This document shows, piece after piece, positions 7,558 through 14,866 of a stretch of 39,898 nucleotides of DNA (the stretch's first letter is position 1; every line of letters starts with the position of its first letter). The notes beneath the pieces are model-generated. The model did not search any database and had not been told where the DNA came from. It worked only from the letters and a program-made list of their open reading frames with translations. The stretch spans positions 1-39,898 of the forward strand of contig NZ_JAATVY010000042.1 of assembly GCF_011947195.1 (NCBI RefSeq), in the 5' to 3' direction. The position numbers and the translations under genes were made by a program. The stretch comes from Planosporangium thailandense (lineage in GTDB: Bacteria; Actinomycetota; Actinomycetes; Mycobacteriales; Micromonosporaceae).

Positions 7558-10218
7558 GTGCAGCTGAGTCTCCGGCTCTGGCCGGACATGCGCCTCACGT
7601 GGGTGTCCGGATGCGCCATCGTGCACTCCGGACCGGAGCCCGGTGCCGCGATCACGGCGCTGGTCACGAAGGCGTCCGGTGCCGCCGAACTCGCTGTGGT
7701 CGTCACCTCACACACCGTCCGGCTGCTGCCGCCGATGATGAACGAGTTGGCCGACCTGCTCGTCGACCGGCTCCCGCCGCGCTGCAGCCGGGTACGTCTC
7801 GTGGCGTGGAACAGCGGCTGCCTCCACGATGACCGCCCGGCGCCGGCATACCAGCTCGCGACCCGGCTCGGCGTCGAGGTCGTCGCACCGGCCGGCCCCC
7901 TGCTCGGCGTCCCGGGCGGTTCCCTGTTCGCGGCGGCCGGGCGCGGCGCGCAGCGCCCCGGCGGCTGGTGGCGGTTCGCCCCTGGCAGCGCCCCGTCCCG
8001 GGTGGGCTGGCGCTACCCGGTGCCCTCGTGGGACGCCGATCTGGCCGAGGTGGGCGACCTCGGCAACGGCCTGGTCGTCGATCAGGTGCCGGCCGGGCTG
8101 TGGTTGCACCGCTCGGGCTACCGCAGCATGACCGACCTCGTCTTCTCCGTGCCCGTCGACGCCGACAGCCCGGCGCTCGTCGTCTCACACCCCGACGAGG
8201 AGCCGCTGCGCCCCGAGGAGCTGGCCCACGCGCTCGCCGTCCTGCCCCGACGGATCGTCGACCGGCTGGTGTTCACCCCGTACGGGCCCGACCCGGTCAG
8301 CGACGGCCGGCTCGGTGAGGTCGCGGCGTCGCTGCTGGGCGCACCCGCCCGCACCCGTCCGGGCCTGCCGCTGTACGGGTCCGGTGGCCAGCGCGCCCTC
8401 GTCACCGTCGACGGCGAGGGACGGCCGCTGTGGCAGCCGTTCGCCCGCGAGGTGCGCTGCAACCCCCGGACCGAGTCCACCGAGGCGGCCGACTGGATCA
8501 ACCCGGCGCCCGAGGTGCTCTCCGAGCCGATCGCGCCGGCCACCTTCGCGCTCGGCCCCGGATGGGCCGCCGAGGTGATCGAGGCCGGCCTGTGGATCCG
8601 GCCGGCGGACGCGCCCGAGCCCGCGGACTGGGCCCGCAACCTGCCGCTTGACGTCGAAGAGTGCACCATCGTCGTCGGTACACCGTCCGGCGCGTACCCG
8701 CCGCCGCCCAGCACGCTGCTCGCCGCGCTGCTCGAACGACTGCCCGCTGACGCGCGATCCCGGATCCGCTTCGCGGTGCCGCGCGGCGCGGGCGACGATG
8801 TGATGAGCCTGACTGCCGCGCTCAGCGAACAGCTACCGGGGAAGGCGGAGGTCCGCATCGTCGCGCCGGCCGGCCGCCGGCGCGCGCGGATGGCCGAAGA
8901 ACCGGTGCGTCCGCTCCGCGAGCCCACGCCGTACCCGGTCCGCGCCGCATACCAGCCGACGCCGTCACCGGCGCAGCCCACGATCCAGCCGGCAGCACCG
9001 GCGCACGCCGCCACCGAGAGCCTGCCGCCGGTCGTCCAGCCGACCCCGTACCCGCCGCAGCCGGTGCTCAGGCCCACGCCGTACCCGCCGCAGCCCACGA
9101 TCCAACCGGCACCCCCGGCGCACGCCGCCACCGAGAGCCTCCCCCCGGTGCTCGAGCCGACGCCGTACCCGCCGCACCCGGTCGTCCAGCCGACCCCGTA
9201 CCCGCCGCACCCGGTCGTCCAGCCGACCCCGTACCCGCCGCACCCGGTCGTCCAGCCGACCCCGTACCCGCCGCAGCCGGCCGTGCGGTCGCGCGGGCGC
9301 GCGCCGCAGACCCCGGGCGCCCGTCCGTCGGAGCCGCTGCCGTTCCCGCCGTCGAGCCGCGCCGGCGGACGCCAGGGGGCGCGCCCGTCACCGCTGCCCC
9401 CGTCGGCGCTGCCGCCGATCCCGCCGGCGCCGGTCCCACCGGCGACGCACGCCGCCCGCCAGCCGGTCGCGCCGATCGCACCGGTCTCACCGGCCCCGAT
9501 CTCACCGGCCCCGATCTCACCGGCGCCGATGGCCTCCGCGCCGGTCCCACCCGCTTCCATCGCATCCGCGCCGGTCCCACCCGCTTCCATCGCATCCGCA
9601 CCGGTCCCACCCGCGCCGATGGCCTCCGCGCCGGTCCCGCCGGTGCCCATGGCCTCCGCACCGGTCCCACCGGCGCCGATGCCGCCGGCCCCGATCTCGC
9701 CGGTACCTTTCGCGGCGGCGTCGGCCCCGCCGCCCGCGGCTCGCCAGCCCGGCCCGCCGTCGACCGCCGCCCCGCGCGGGGGCCAGCGGGCCCGCGGCCC
9801 TCGCCAGTCCGGACCGGTCGTGCACCAGCAGTGGCCGCCGCCTCCGCCCATGGCGTCGCCGCCGAGCGTCGGCTCCGAAACGGGCGCGCAGCCACAGCTC
9901 GGCTACCCGGCGGCCGGACAGGCCGCGCCACAGGCGATGCCGCAGCCCGGTCAGCGCCCGTCGCCGGCCCGGCCGGCCAGCCACCAGCCGGCTCCGGAGA
10001 CGAAGGCCGACGATTCGCAGGATCTGTTGCAGCGCACCGAGATCCGGTCCCACCGCACCGCCGCGGGCAAGGGGGGCCGCGGCGGCGGCCGCGACGACGA
10101 GAAGGCCACCGCCTCCGACGCCTCCGAACTGACCCGCCTGCTCGGCTTCTTCGACGAGATCCGTAAGGCCCGGGCCTGGGACGAGGAGCCGGCCGGTTCG
10201 CGGCCGGGCGCGTCGTAG
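7558..10218 (+). CDS. large repeat-containing protein of unknown function with Pro-rich linker
   Basis: Predicted 886-aa protein that I do not recognise. The N-terminal half (about 1-440) seems to contain three degenerate copies of one alpha/beta unit: a hydrophobic strand (LAVVVTS, PALVVSH, CTIVVGT), then L.P..L...L..LP, then a second strand (RVRLVAWNSG, RLVFTPYG, RIRFAVPRG). A low-complexity region of about 350 residues follows, with PTPYPP(H/Q)P and PVPPA(S/P)(I/M)ASA repeats. A charged tail ends with LTRLLGFFDEIRKARAWDEE, a helix that may be a docking motif. No signal peptide or membrane span is visible, so it is likely cytoplasmic. The GTG start at 7558 has GGAGGG eleven bases upstream; ATG 7588 is an alternative. 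The long opposite-strand frames here are shadows caused by the repeats. Acylphosphatase follows behind a hairpin. The gene is sure; the function is unknown. Confidence 0.8.
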   Translation: MQLSLRLWPDMRLTWVSGCAIVHSGPEPGAAITALVTKASGAAELAVVVTSHTVRLLPPMMNELADLLVDRLPPRCSRVRLVAWNSGCLHDDRPAPAYQLATRLGVEVVAPAGPLLGVPGGSLFAAAGRGAQRPGGWWRFAPGSAPSRVGWRYPVPSWDADLAEVGDLGNGLVVDQVPAGLWLHRSGYRSMTDLVFSVPVDADSPALVVSHPDEEPLRPEELAHALAVLPRRIVDRLVFTPYGPDPVSDGRLGEVAASLLGAPARTRPGLPLYGSGGQRALVTVDGEGRPLWQPFAREVRCNPRTESTEAADWINPAPEVLSEPIAPATFALGPGWAAEVIEAGLWIRPADAPEPADWARNLPLDVEECTIVVGTPSGAYPPPPSTLLAALLERLPADARSRIRFAVPRGAGDDVMSLTAALSEQLPGKAEVRIVAPAGRRRARMAEEPVRPLREPTPYPVRAAYQPTPSPAQPTIQPAAPAHAATESLPPVVQPTPYPPQPVLRPTPYPPQPTIQPAPPAHAATESLPPVLEPTPYPPHPVVQPTPYPPHPVVQPTPYPPHPVVQPTPYPPQPAVRSRGRAPQTPGARPSEPLPFPPSSRAGGRQGARPSPLPPSALPPIPPAPVPPATHAARQPVAPIAPVSPAPISPAPISPAPMASAPVPPASIASAPVPPASIASAPVPPAPMASAPVPPVPMASAPVPPAPMPPAPISPVPFAAASAPPPAARQPGPPSTAAPRGGQRARGPRQSGPVVHQQWPPPPPMASPPSVGSETGAQPQLGYPAAGQAAPQAMPQPGQRPSPARPASHQPAPETKADDSQDLLQRTEIRSHRTAAGKGGRGGGRDDEKATASDASELTRLLGFFDEIRKARAWDEEPAGSRPGAS
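8974..9279 (+). repeat. nested tandem repeats (117 bp and 33 bp) in the Pro-rich region
   Basis: A 117-bp unit starting at 8974 recurs from 9091 (encoding PTIQP..PAHAATESLPPV and following). Within it, four 33-bp units occupy 9148-9279; the middle two are identical and encode VVQPTPYPPHP. All units keep the reading frame. Confidence 0.9.
9481..9720 (+). repeat. 30-bp and 15-bp tandem repeats encoding a Pro/Ala linker
   Basis: Short 15-bp units encoding ISPAP (9481-9540) are followed by five 30-bp units starting at 9541, 9571, 9601, 9631 and 9661 that encode PVPPA(S/P)(I/M)ASA variants. The array is in frame and probably forms a flexible extended linker. Confidence 0.9.
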
Positions 10219-10219
10219 G

Positions 10220-10247
10220 GTGCCCGGCGGCACCGGGCGCCGGGCAC
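10220..10247 (+). terminator. hairpin after the repeat-rich gene
   Basis: A perfect 10-bp stem (10220-10229 with 10238-10247) and an 8-base loop begin two bases after the stop codon. There is no U-tract, and it ends four bases before the acylphosphatase start. It may end the upstream transcript or sit in the leader of acyP. Confidence 0.5.
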
Positions 10248-10251
10248 GACG

Positions 10252-10554
10252 GTGACCGTGGAGGGTCCGTCGGTGGTCCGCAGGCGGGTCGTCGTCTCGG
10301 GCACGGTCCAGGGCGTCTTCTTCCGTGACACCTGCCGTCGCGTCGCGCAGGCCCACGGCGTCGCCGGCTGGGTGCGCAACCTGCCGGACGGGCGGGTCGA
10401 GGCGGTCTTCGAGGGTGCGGCCGGCCCGGTGGAACGCCTGGTGGAGTGGGCTCGGCACGGGCCTCCGCAGGCCCGGGTGACCCACGTCGACGTCGTCGAC
10501 GAAGCGCCGGAAGGCCTGTCGGGCTTCGACGTGCGGAAGGCTCCGACGGTCTAG
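10252..10554 (+). CDS. acyP: acylphosphatase
   Basis: Predicted protein of 100 aa, the usual length for this family, which hydrolyses acyl phosphates such as acetyl phosphate or 1,3-bisphosphoglycerate. The signature VSGTVQGVFFRDTCRRVAQAHGVAGWVRN is intact, with catalytic R25 and N43, followed by DGRVEAVFEG. GTG 10252 is the first usable start. The hairpin just upstream covers most of the leader, so no good ribosome site is left. It probably forms its own transcript or reads through from the preceding gene. Confidence 0.93.
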   Translation: MTVEGPSVVRRRVVVSGTVQGVFFRDTCRRVAQAHGVAGWVRNLPDGRVEAVFEGAAGPVERLVEWARHGPPQARVTHVDVVDEAPEGLSGFDVRKAPTV

Positions 10555-10731
10555 GGTTCGACGCTCGGGAGTTCGCCGGGAGCGGCCGGCCCCACCCGGA
10601 CGGCTGCGGCGGCCTTGCGGTCGGGCGTACGCTCGCAGGCATCCACGTCTGGAGGGGGTGAGGAAGGCGGTGCGGGGTGAACACCGACGCCTCCGTCGCC
10701 ACGCCGGGACGCTCCCGGTCCGGTGCCGCTG

Positions 10732-11175
10732 ATGCCTGACGACCCCGGGGCTTCGGCACCACCACCCACCCTGCTGTCAGCTCTGTTCGACGCCGACCAC
10801 ATCACCGCCGTACGCCACGCCGTCTCCGGCCGTGCCCACCGCGCCGGCCTGGCCGGGCGGCGGCTGGACGACTTCATCCTCGCCGTCAACGAGGTGATGA
10901 CCAACGTCGCCCGCCACGCCGGGGGATCGGGCGTGCTGACCCTGTGGCGTCAGGACCGGACGTTGCGGTGCGAGGTGACCGACAGCGGGCCGGGCATGCC
11001 TCCCGAGCACCTTCACGAGCAGCCCCTGCCGTCACCGTTCGCGGTGAACGGCCGGGGGCTGTGGCTGGCGCGCCGCCTCTGCGACCGGGTGACGATCGAG
11101 ACCGGACCGCAGGGTACGACCGTGGGCCTCGCGATCGCCCTCGCCCCCGAGCCGCATCCGGCCGAGCCCCGTTAG
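10732..11175 (+). CDS. RsbW-like ATP-binding protein (anti-sigma factor / serine kinase family)
   Basis: Predicted protein of 147 aa that is essentially a GHKL ATPase domain (HATPase_c_2). The N box is NEVMTNVARHAG, the G1 box DSGPGM and the G2 box NGRGLWLARRLCD. In this family such proteins bind sigma factors or phosphorylate STAS anti-anti-sigma proteins. No STAS gene or sigma factor is adjacent, so its partner is unknown; STAS genes occur at 15971 and 38867 in this window. The start is uncertain: ATG 10732 or GTG 10723, neither with a clear ribosome site, and an in-frame stop at 10678 limits the extension. Confidence 0.85.
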   Translation: MPDDPGASAPPPTLLSALFDADHITAVRHAVSGRAHRAGLAGRRLDDFILAVNEVMTNVARHAGGSGVLTLWRQDRTLRCEVTDSGPGMPPEHLHEQPLPSPFAVNGRGLWLARRLCDRVTIETGPQGTTVGLAIALAPEPHPAEPR

Positions 11176-11186
11176 CGGGCCGGCCG

Positions 11187-11810
11187 TCAGCGCGCCGGCG
11201 GCGCGACGATCTCGTCGACCAGCCCGTACTCCCGGGCCGCCGCGGCGCCCAGGATCCGCCCGGCGCTGAAGTCGTCCTCGACCCGGCTGCGCGGCTGCCC
11301 GGTCACCTGCGCCACGCGTACCACCAGGTCTTCCAGTGCGGACAGGTAGTGGCCGGCCGCGGCCGCCACCTCGTCGGCGGTTCCGGTGACGCCGTCCGAG
11401 CCGGGCTCGGCCAGCCGGAAGCGGGAGTGCGGGTACGCCAGCCGCCGGCGGGCCGCCGCGTACACCCCGATCGCCGCGCCGCCGACCTCGCCGAGCGCGG
11501 TGGCGTGGACCGGGGCGCGCATCACGTCCAGCGCGTCGACGAGGGCGAACACGGCCGACAGCTCACCCCGCGGCGCGTTGAGGTGCAGCCGTACCGGCTC
11601 GGCGCCGAGCGCGTCGAGCGTGAGCAGGGTGGCCGCTACCCGGTTGGCGGCCGCCGCGTCGACCGGCCCCTGGACGAGCACGATCCGCTGGGTGAACATC
11701 CGTTCCGCCAGCCAGGGCGCGACGCCGGGGTCCACGGTCGGCGCCGGCACCGGTCGGCCCGGCGGAACATTCCAGCGTCCGGGCGGTTGGTCGGGCGTTC
11801 GCGCGTCCAT
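11187..11810 (-). CDS. ClpP-fold protein lacking the catalytic triad (pseudo-protease)
   Basis: Predicted protein of 207 aa, the length of E. coli ClpP, with a recognisable ClpP/crotonase-like fold: RIVLVQGPVDAAAAN, LHLNAPRGELSAVFALVDAL, then TGQPRSRVEDDFSAGRILGAAAAREYGLVDEIV. Aligned by eye to E. coli ClpP, the nucleophile Ser (GQAASMG) is Gly111 in GEVGGAA, the His (MIHQP) is Ala134 in RLAEP, and the Asp (RDTERD) is Gly184 in DDFSAG. It should therefore have no peptidase activity. It may modulate an active ClpP ring or act as a scaffold; this is inference. ATG 11810 directly follows the stop of the XRE gene (TAGATG), indicating translational coupling. Confidence 0.85.
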   Translation of the reverse strand: MDARTPDQPPGRWNVPPGRPVPAPTVDPGVAPWLAERMFTQRIVLVQGPVDAAAANRVAATLLTLDALGAEPVRLHLNAPRGELSAVFALVDALDVMRAPVHATALGEVGGAAIGVYAAARRRLAYPHSRFRLAEPGSDGVTGTADEVAAAAGHYLSALEDLVVRVAQVTGQPRSRVEDDFSAGRILGAAAAREYGLVDEIVAPPAR

Positions 11811-12101
11811 CTATGCCTCCTCGTCCGGGTCGGCGCCGGATGCCCGATCCGCGAGCCGGACCTCGAGATGACGGCCCACCGCCGCCGCGTACCGGTGCAG
11901 GGTCGACAGCCGGACGTCGACCGCCCCCGTCTCCAGGCGCGCCACCGCCGGCTGTGAGGTGCCCATCCGATCGGCCACCTCGGCCTGGGACAGCCCGGCC
12001 GCGCGGCGCCCGGCGACCAGGTCGGCCAGGAGATCGCGGCGTTGGCGGGCCGACCGGGCCATCTCCCGGAACCCGGGCAGCACCGGGAGGTCGTCGTCCA
12101 T
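11811..12101 (-). CDS. XRE-family helix-turn-helix regulator
   Basis: Predicted 96-aa DNA-binding protein. The N-terminal 25 residues are charged and probably helical. The HTH follows (GLSQAEVADRMGTSQPAVARLETG), then a dimerisation-type helix (LSTLHRYAAAVGRHLEVRLA). The layout resembles HigA-type antitoxins, but the coupled downstream gene is a ClpP-like protein and not a toxin of a known family. There is no Shine-Dalgarno sequence before ATG 12101, and promoter elements lie close enough for a leaderless transcript. A perfect inverted repeat overlaps the start codon, so it probably represses itself. Confidence 0.85.
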   Translation of the reverse strand: MDDDLPVLPGFREMARSARQRRDLLADLVAGRRAAGLSQAEVADRMGTSQPAVARLETGAVDVRLSTLHRYAAAVGRHLEVRLADRASGADPDEEA

Positions 12102-12140
12102 ATCGGAAACGATATACCGCCGGGGTCAGTCCCCTATCAA
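12100..12140 (-). promoter_or_regulatory. XRE promoter with palindromic operator
   Basis: On the minus strand, TTGATA (12135-12140) and TATATC (12111-12116) are 18 bases apart and end nine bases before the ATG, which would give a transcript starting at or near the start codon. ATATCG and CGATAT (12100-12105 and 12110-12115) form a 6-bp inverted repeat around GAAA, overlapping both the -10 and the start codon. This is a natural site for self-repression by the XRE protein. Confidence 0.55.
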
Positions 12141-12337
12141 CTCCCGCACCACCGGAAGCGTGGCCCGCCGGCGCGGCACTCACCCGATCGGGGTGGGTTC
12201 GCCCCGCCGGCCGCGTCCGGTTGGGGACACTCGCTTGAGCTGCGGTTTCACCAGGTGAAGAGTCGGTTGTGGATGCGTTCCCAAGGACGGGTGCTTCCCA
12301 AGGCCTGGTTGCTTTCCCGAGGAGAGGCAGGACGACG

Positions 12338-13114
12338 ATGACCACACCGACTCCGCGCAGCGTGCAGCGCTACGGATGGATTCCCGACCTACCCGACCAG
12401 CGGGACCACCTCTTCGCCGCGCCACCGACCGTGCTGGCCACGCTGCCACCGGCGGTGGACCTACGGGACCAGTGTCCCAAGGAGATCTACGACCAGGGCC
12501 AGCTAGGCAGCTGCACGGCCAACGCCATCGCCGCCGCGTTCGAGTTCGGCCTGCTCAAGCAGAAGCTGACCGACTTCATGCCGTCGCGGCTGTTCATCTA
12601 CTACAACGAGCGCGTCATGGAAGGCACCGTCGACTCCGACAGCGGCGCGATGATCCGCGACGGCATCAAAAGCGTCTCCAAGCAGGGCGTGTGCGCGGAG
12701 ACGACGTGGCCCTACGACATCGCCAGGTTCACCGACCAGCCGCCGCACAGCTGCTACCAGGAGGCGCTCGGCAATCGCGTGACCTCCTACCAGCGCATCA
12801 TCCAGTCCCTCAGCCAGCTCAAGGGGTGCCTGGCGCACGGGTACCCGTTCGTGTTCGGGTTCCGGGTCTACGAGAGCTTCGAAAGCGAGGAGGTGGCGCG
12901 CACCGGGGACGTACCCATGCCGCAGGCCACCGAGCAGGCCCTCGGCGGGCACGCGGTGCTCGCCGTCGGCTACGACGACGCCACCGCCCGGTTCCTGGTA
13001 CGCAACTCGTGGGGCACCGGCTGGGGGCAGGCCGGCTACTTCACGATGCCGTACGCGTACCTGACCGAGCGCGGCCTCTCCTCCGACTTCTGGGCGGTCC
13101 TGCAGGTCAGCTGA
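12338..13114 (+). CDS. papain-family (C1) cysteine peptidase, no secretion signal
   Basis: Predicted protein of 258 aa. The catalytic residues of family C1 are all present: C59 in YDQGQLGSCTANA, H205 in LGGHAVLAVGYDD and N223 in VRNSWGTGWGQAGYF. The typical glutamine of the oxyanion hole is Q55. There is no signal peptide and only a short N-terminal stretch (PRSVQRYGWIPDLPDQRDH), so this is a cytoplasmic minimal enzyme, or one exported in some unknown way. I chose ATG 12338 with GGAGAGG ten bases upstream; GTG 12269 is less likely. The 236 bases upstream hold a short palindrome, TTCACC-A-GGTGAA (12247-12259). The substrate is unknown. Confidence 0.92.
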   Translation: MTTPTPRSVQRYGWIPDLPDQRDHLFAAPPTVLATLPPAVDLRDQCPKEIYDQGQLGSCTANAIAAAFEFGLLKQKLTDFMPSRLFIYYNERVMEGTVDSDSGAMIRDGIKSVSKQGVCAETTWPYDIARFTDQPPHSCYQEALGNRVTSYQRIIQSLSQLKGCLAHGYPFVFGFRVYESFESEEVARTGDVPMPQATEQALGGHAVLAVGYDDATARFLVRNSWGTGWGQAGYFTMPYAYLTERGLSSDFWAVLQVS

Positions 13115-13136
13115 CCCGCAGGTCGCCTCGCTCTCA

Positions 13137-13171
13137 GGTCCCCGTCGGCCGCCGAGGTGACCGACGGGACC
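13137..13171 (+). terminator. hairpin after the C1 peptidase gene
   Basis: GGTCCCCGTCGG (13137-13148) pairs with CCGACGGGACC (13161-13171), leaving one bulged C and a 12-base loop, 22 bases after the stop codon. A short T-run (GGGTTTG) follows a few bases later. It is likely the terminator. Confidence 0.6.
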
Positions 13172-13242
13172 CGAGGGTTTGCCGGGCCCATGCGGGAGGG
13201 TATGTCAGCCGACGCCGCTACCGCATCGGAGGATCACGCTCG

Positions 13243-14763
13243 ATGGGCCAAGAGGTCGACCAGAGAGAGTTCACCCGCCAGGACCGGCAGGCGCACCGCG
13301 AGAAGGTGCGCCGCTGCCTGGACGTGTTCGCGCGGATGCTGCGCGAGTCACGGTTCGAGGCGGAAAGGCCCATGACCGGATTGGAGATCGAGCTCAATCT
13401 GATCGACCGGCGCCGCAATCCCGCGATGCGCAACGCGGAGGTGCTGCGAGCCATCGCCGACCCCTCGTTCCAGACCGAGCTCGGCCAGTTCAACGTCGAG
13501 GTCAACGTCGACCCGCAGCGGCTGGCCGCCGACAGCCTGGGCGGGTACGAGGAGCGGGTCCGCGCGAGCCTCAACGCCGCGGAGGACCGGGCGCACCACG
13601 TCGGCGTCGAGCTGGTGATGATCGGAATCCTGCCCACCCTGCGGCCCGAACACCTCACCCACGACGCCCTGTCGGCCAGCCCGCGCTACGAGCTGCTCAA
13701 CGAGCAGATCTTCGCCGCCCGCGGCGAGGACCTGTACATCTCGATCGACGGGGTCGAACGGCTGGAGGCCACGGCGGACACCGTCGCGCCGGAGGCGGCC
13801 TGCACGAGTACGCAGTTCCACCTGCAGGTCAGCCCCGAGCAGTTCCCCGCCTACTGGAACGCCGCCCAGGCCGTCGCGGGCGCACAGCTCGCCGTCGGGG
13901 CCAACTCCCCGTTCCTGTTCGGTCAGGAGCTGTGGCGCGAGACCCGCATACCACTGTTCGAGCAGTCCACCGACACCCGCTCCGAGGAGCTCAAGGAGCA
14001 GGGGGTACGCCCCCGCGTCTGGTTCGGCGAGCGCTGGATCACGTCGATCTTCGATCTGTTCGAGGAGAACGTCCGCTACTTCCCCGCCCTGCTGCCGATC
14101 GTGGAGGACGAGGACCCCGTCGAGGTACTCGACCGCGGCGGCATCCCGGAGCTGGCCGAGCTGCGCCTGCACAACGGCACCGTGTACCGCTGGAACCGCC
14201 CGGTCTACGACGTCGTCCGCGGCCGCCCGCACGTACGCGTGGAGAACCGGGTGCTGCCCGCCGGACCGACCGTGGTGGACACCCTGGCCAACGCGGCGTT
14301 CTACTTCGGTGTCGTCCGGTCGCTGGCCGAGGAGGAGCGTCCGGTGTGGACGCGGATGTCGTTCGCCACCGCGACGGAGAACTTCCACGCCGGCGCCCGT
14401 CACGGCCTGGACGCCAACCTGCAGTGGCCGGAGCTCGGCGCCGTACCCGCGAGCGAGCTGGTGCTGCGCCACCTGCTGCCGCTGGCCCACCAGGGGCTCG
14501 ACCGGTGGGGCGTGGACGGGCGCGAGCGGGACCGGCTGCTGTCGATCATCGAACGGCGCTGCGCGACCGGGCGCAACGGGGCCCGTTGGCAGGTCGACAC
14601 CGTGCGCCGGCTGGAACAGGAGGACGGGCTGGACCGTCAGGAGGCGCTGCGCGGCATGCTGGCCCGCTACGTCGAGCACATGCACGCGAACCTGCCCGTC
14701 CACGAATGGCCGGTGGGCACGACGGCGGTGCCGACCTCCCAGGATCCTCCCAGCGTCTCCTGA
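13243..14763 (+). CDS. GCS2-type glutamate-cysteine ligase family protein
   Basis: Predicted protein of 506 aa. MTGLEIELNLID, then TELGQFNVEVNVDP and CTSTQFHLQV, are the ATP-grasp-like active-site segments of the GCS2/YbdK carboxylate-amine ligases, which join the gamma-carboxyl of glutamate to an amine such as cysteine. Actinomycetes normally use mycothiol and not glutathione, so the product is uncertain; ergothioneine-type or other gamma-glutamyl conjugates are possible. I chose ATG 13243 because GGAGG lies ten bases upstream. It is transcribed in the same direction as the C1 peptidase, but a hairpin separates them. Confidence 0.88.
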   Translation: MGQEVDQREFTRQDRQAHREKVRRCLDVFARMLRESRFEAERPMTGLEIELNLIDRRRNPAMRNAEVLRAIADPSFQTELGQFNVEVNVDPQRLAADSLGGYEERVRASLNAAEDRAHHVGVELVMIGILPTLRPEHLTHDALSASPRYELLNEQIFAARGEDLYISIDGVERLEATADTVAPEAACTSTQFHLQVSPEQFPAYWNAAQAVAGAQLAVGANSPFLFGQELWRETRIPLFEQSTDTRSEELKEQGVRPRVWFGERWITSIFDLFEENVRYFPALLPIVEDEDPVEVLDRGGIPELAELRLHNGTVYRWNRPVYDVVRGRPHVRVENRVLPAGPTVVDTLANAAFYFGVVRSLAEEERPVWTRMSFATATENFHAGARHGLDANLQWPELGAVPASELVLRHLLPLAHQGLDRWGVDGRERDRLLSIIERRCATGRNGARWQVDTVRRLEQEDGLDRQEALRGMLARYVEHMHANLPVHEWPVGTTAVPTSQDPPSVS

Positions 14764-14866
14764 GCCACCACGCAGCGCCGGTGGAAGCAGTGGCGGTGAC
14801 CCGGACGCCGAGCCGCGCGCCGCGCTGCTGTCGAGGCGTACCGGCGCGAGCGAGGGACGTGGGCTC

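Noticed and set aside
8974-9720. CRISPR-like array
   Set aside because: Units are contiguous without spacers and are in frame within a coding region.
8118-10765. Long opposite-strand frames (about 565-577 codons) across the repeat-rich gene
   Set aside because: They mirror the Pro-rich repeats of the + strand gene (Gly/Arg-rich low complexity), have no domain and no ribosome site.
12247-12259. Palindrome TTCACC-A-GGTGAA as an operator for the C1 peptidase gene
   Set aside because: Short and isolated, with no linked promoter elements; chance occurrence cannot be excluded.
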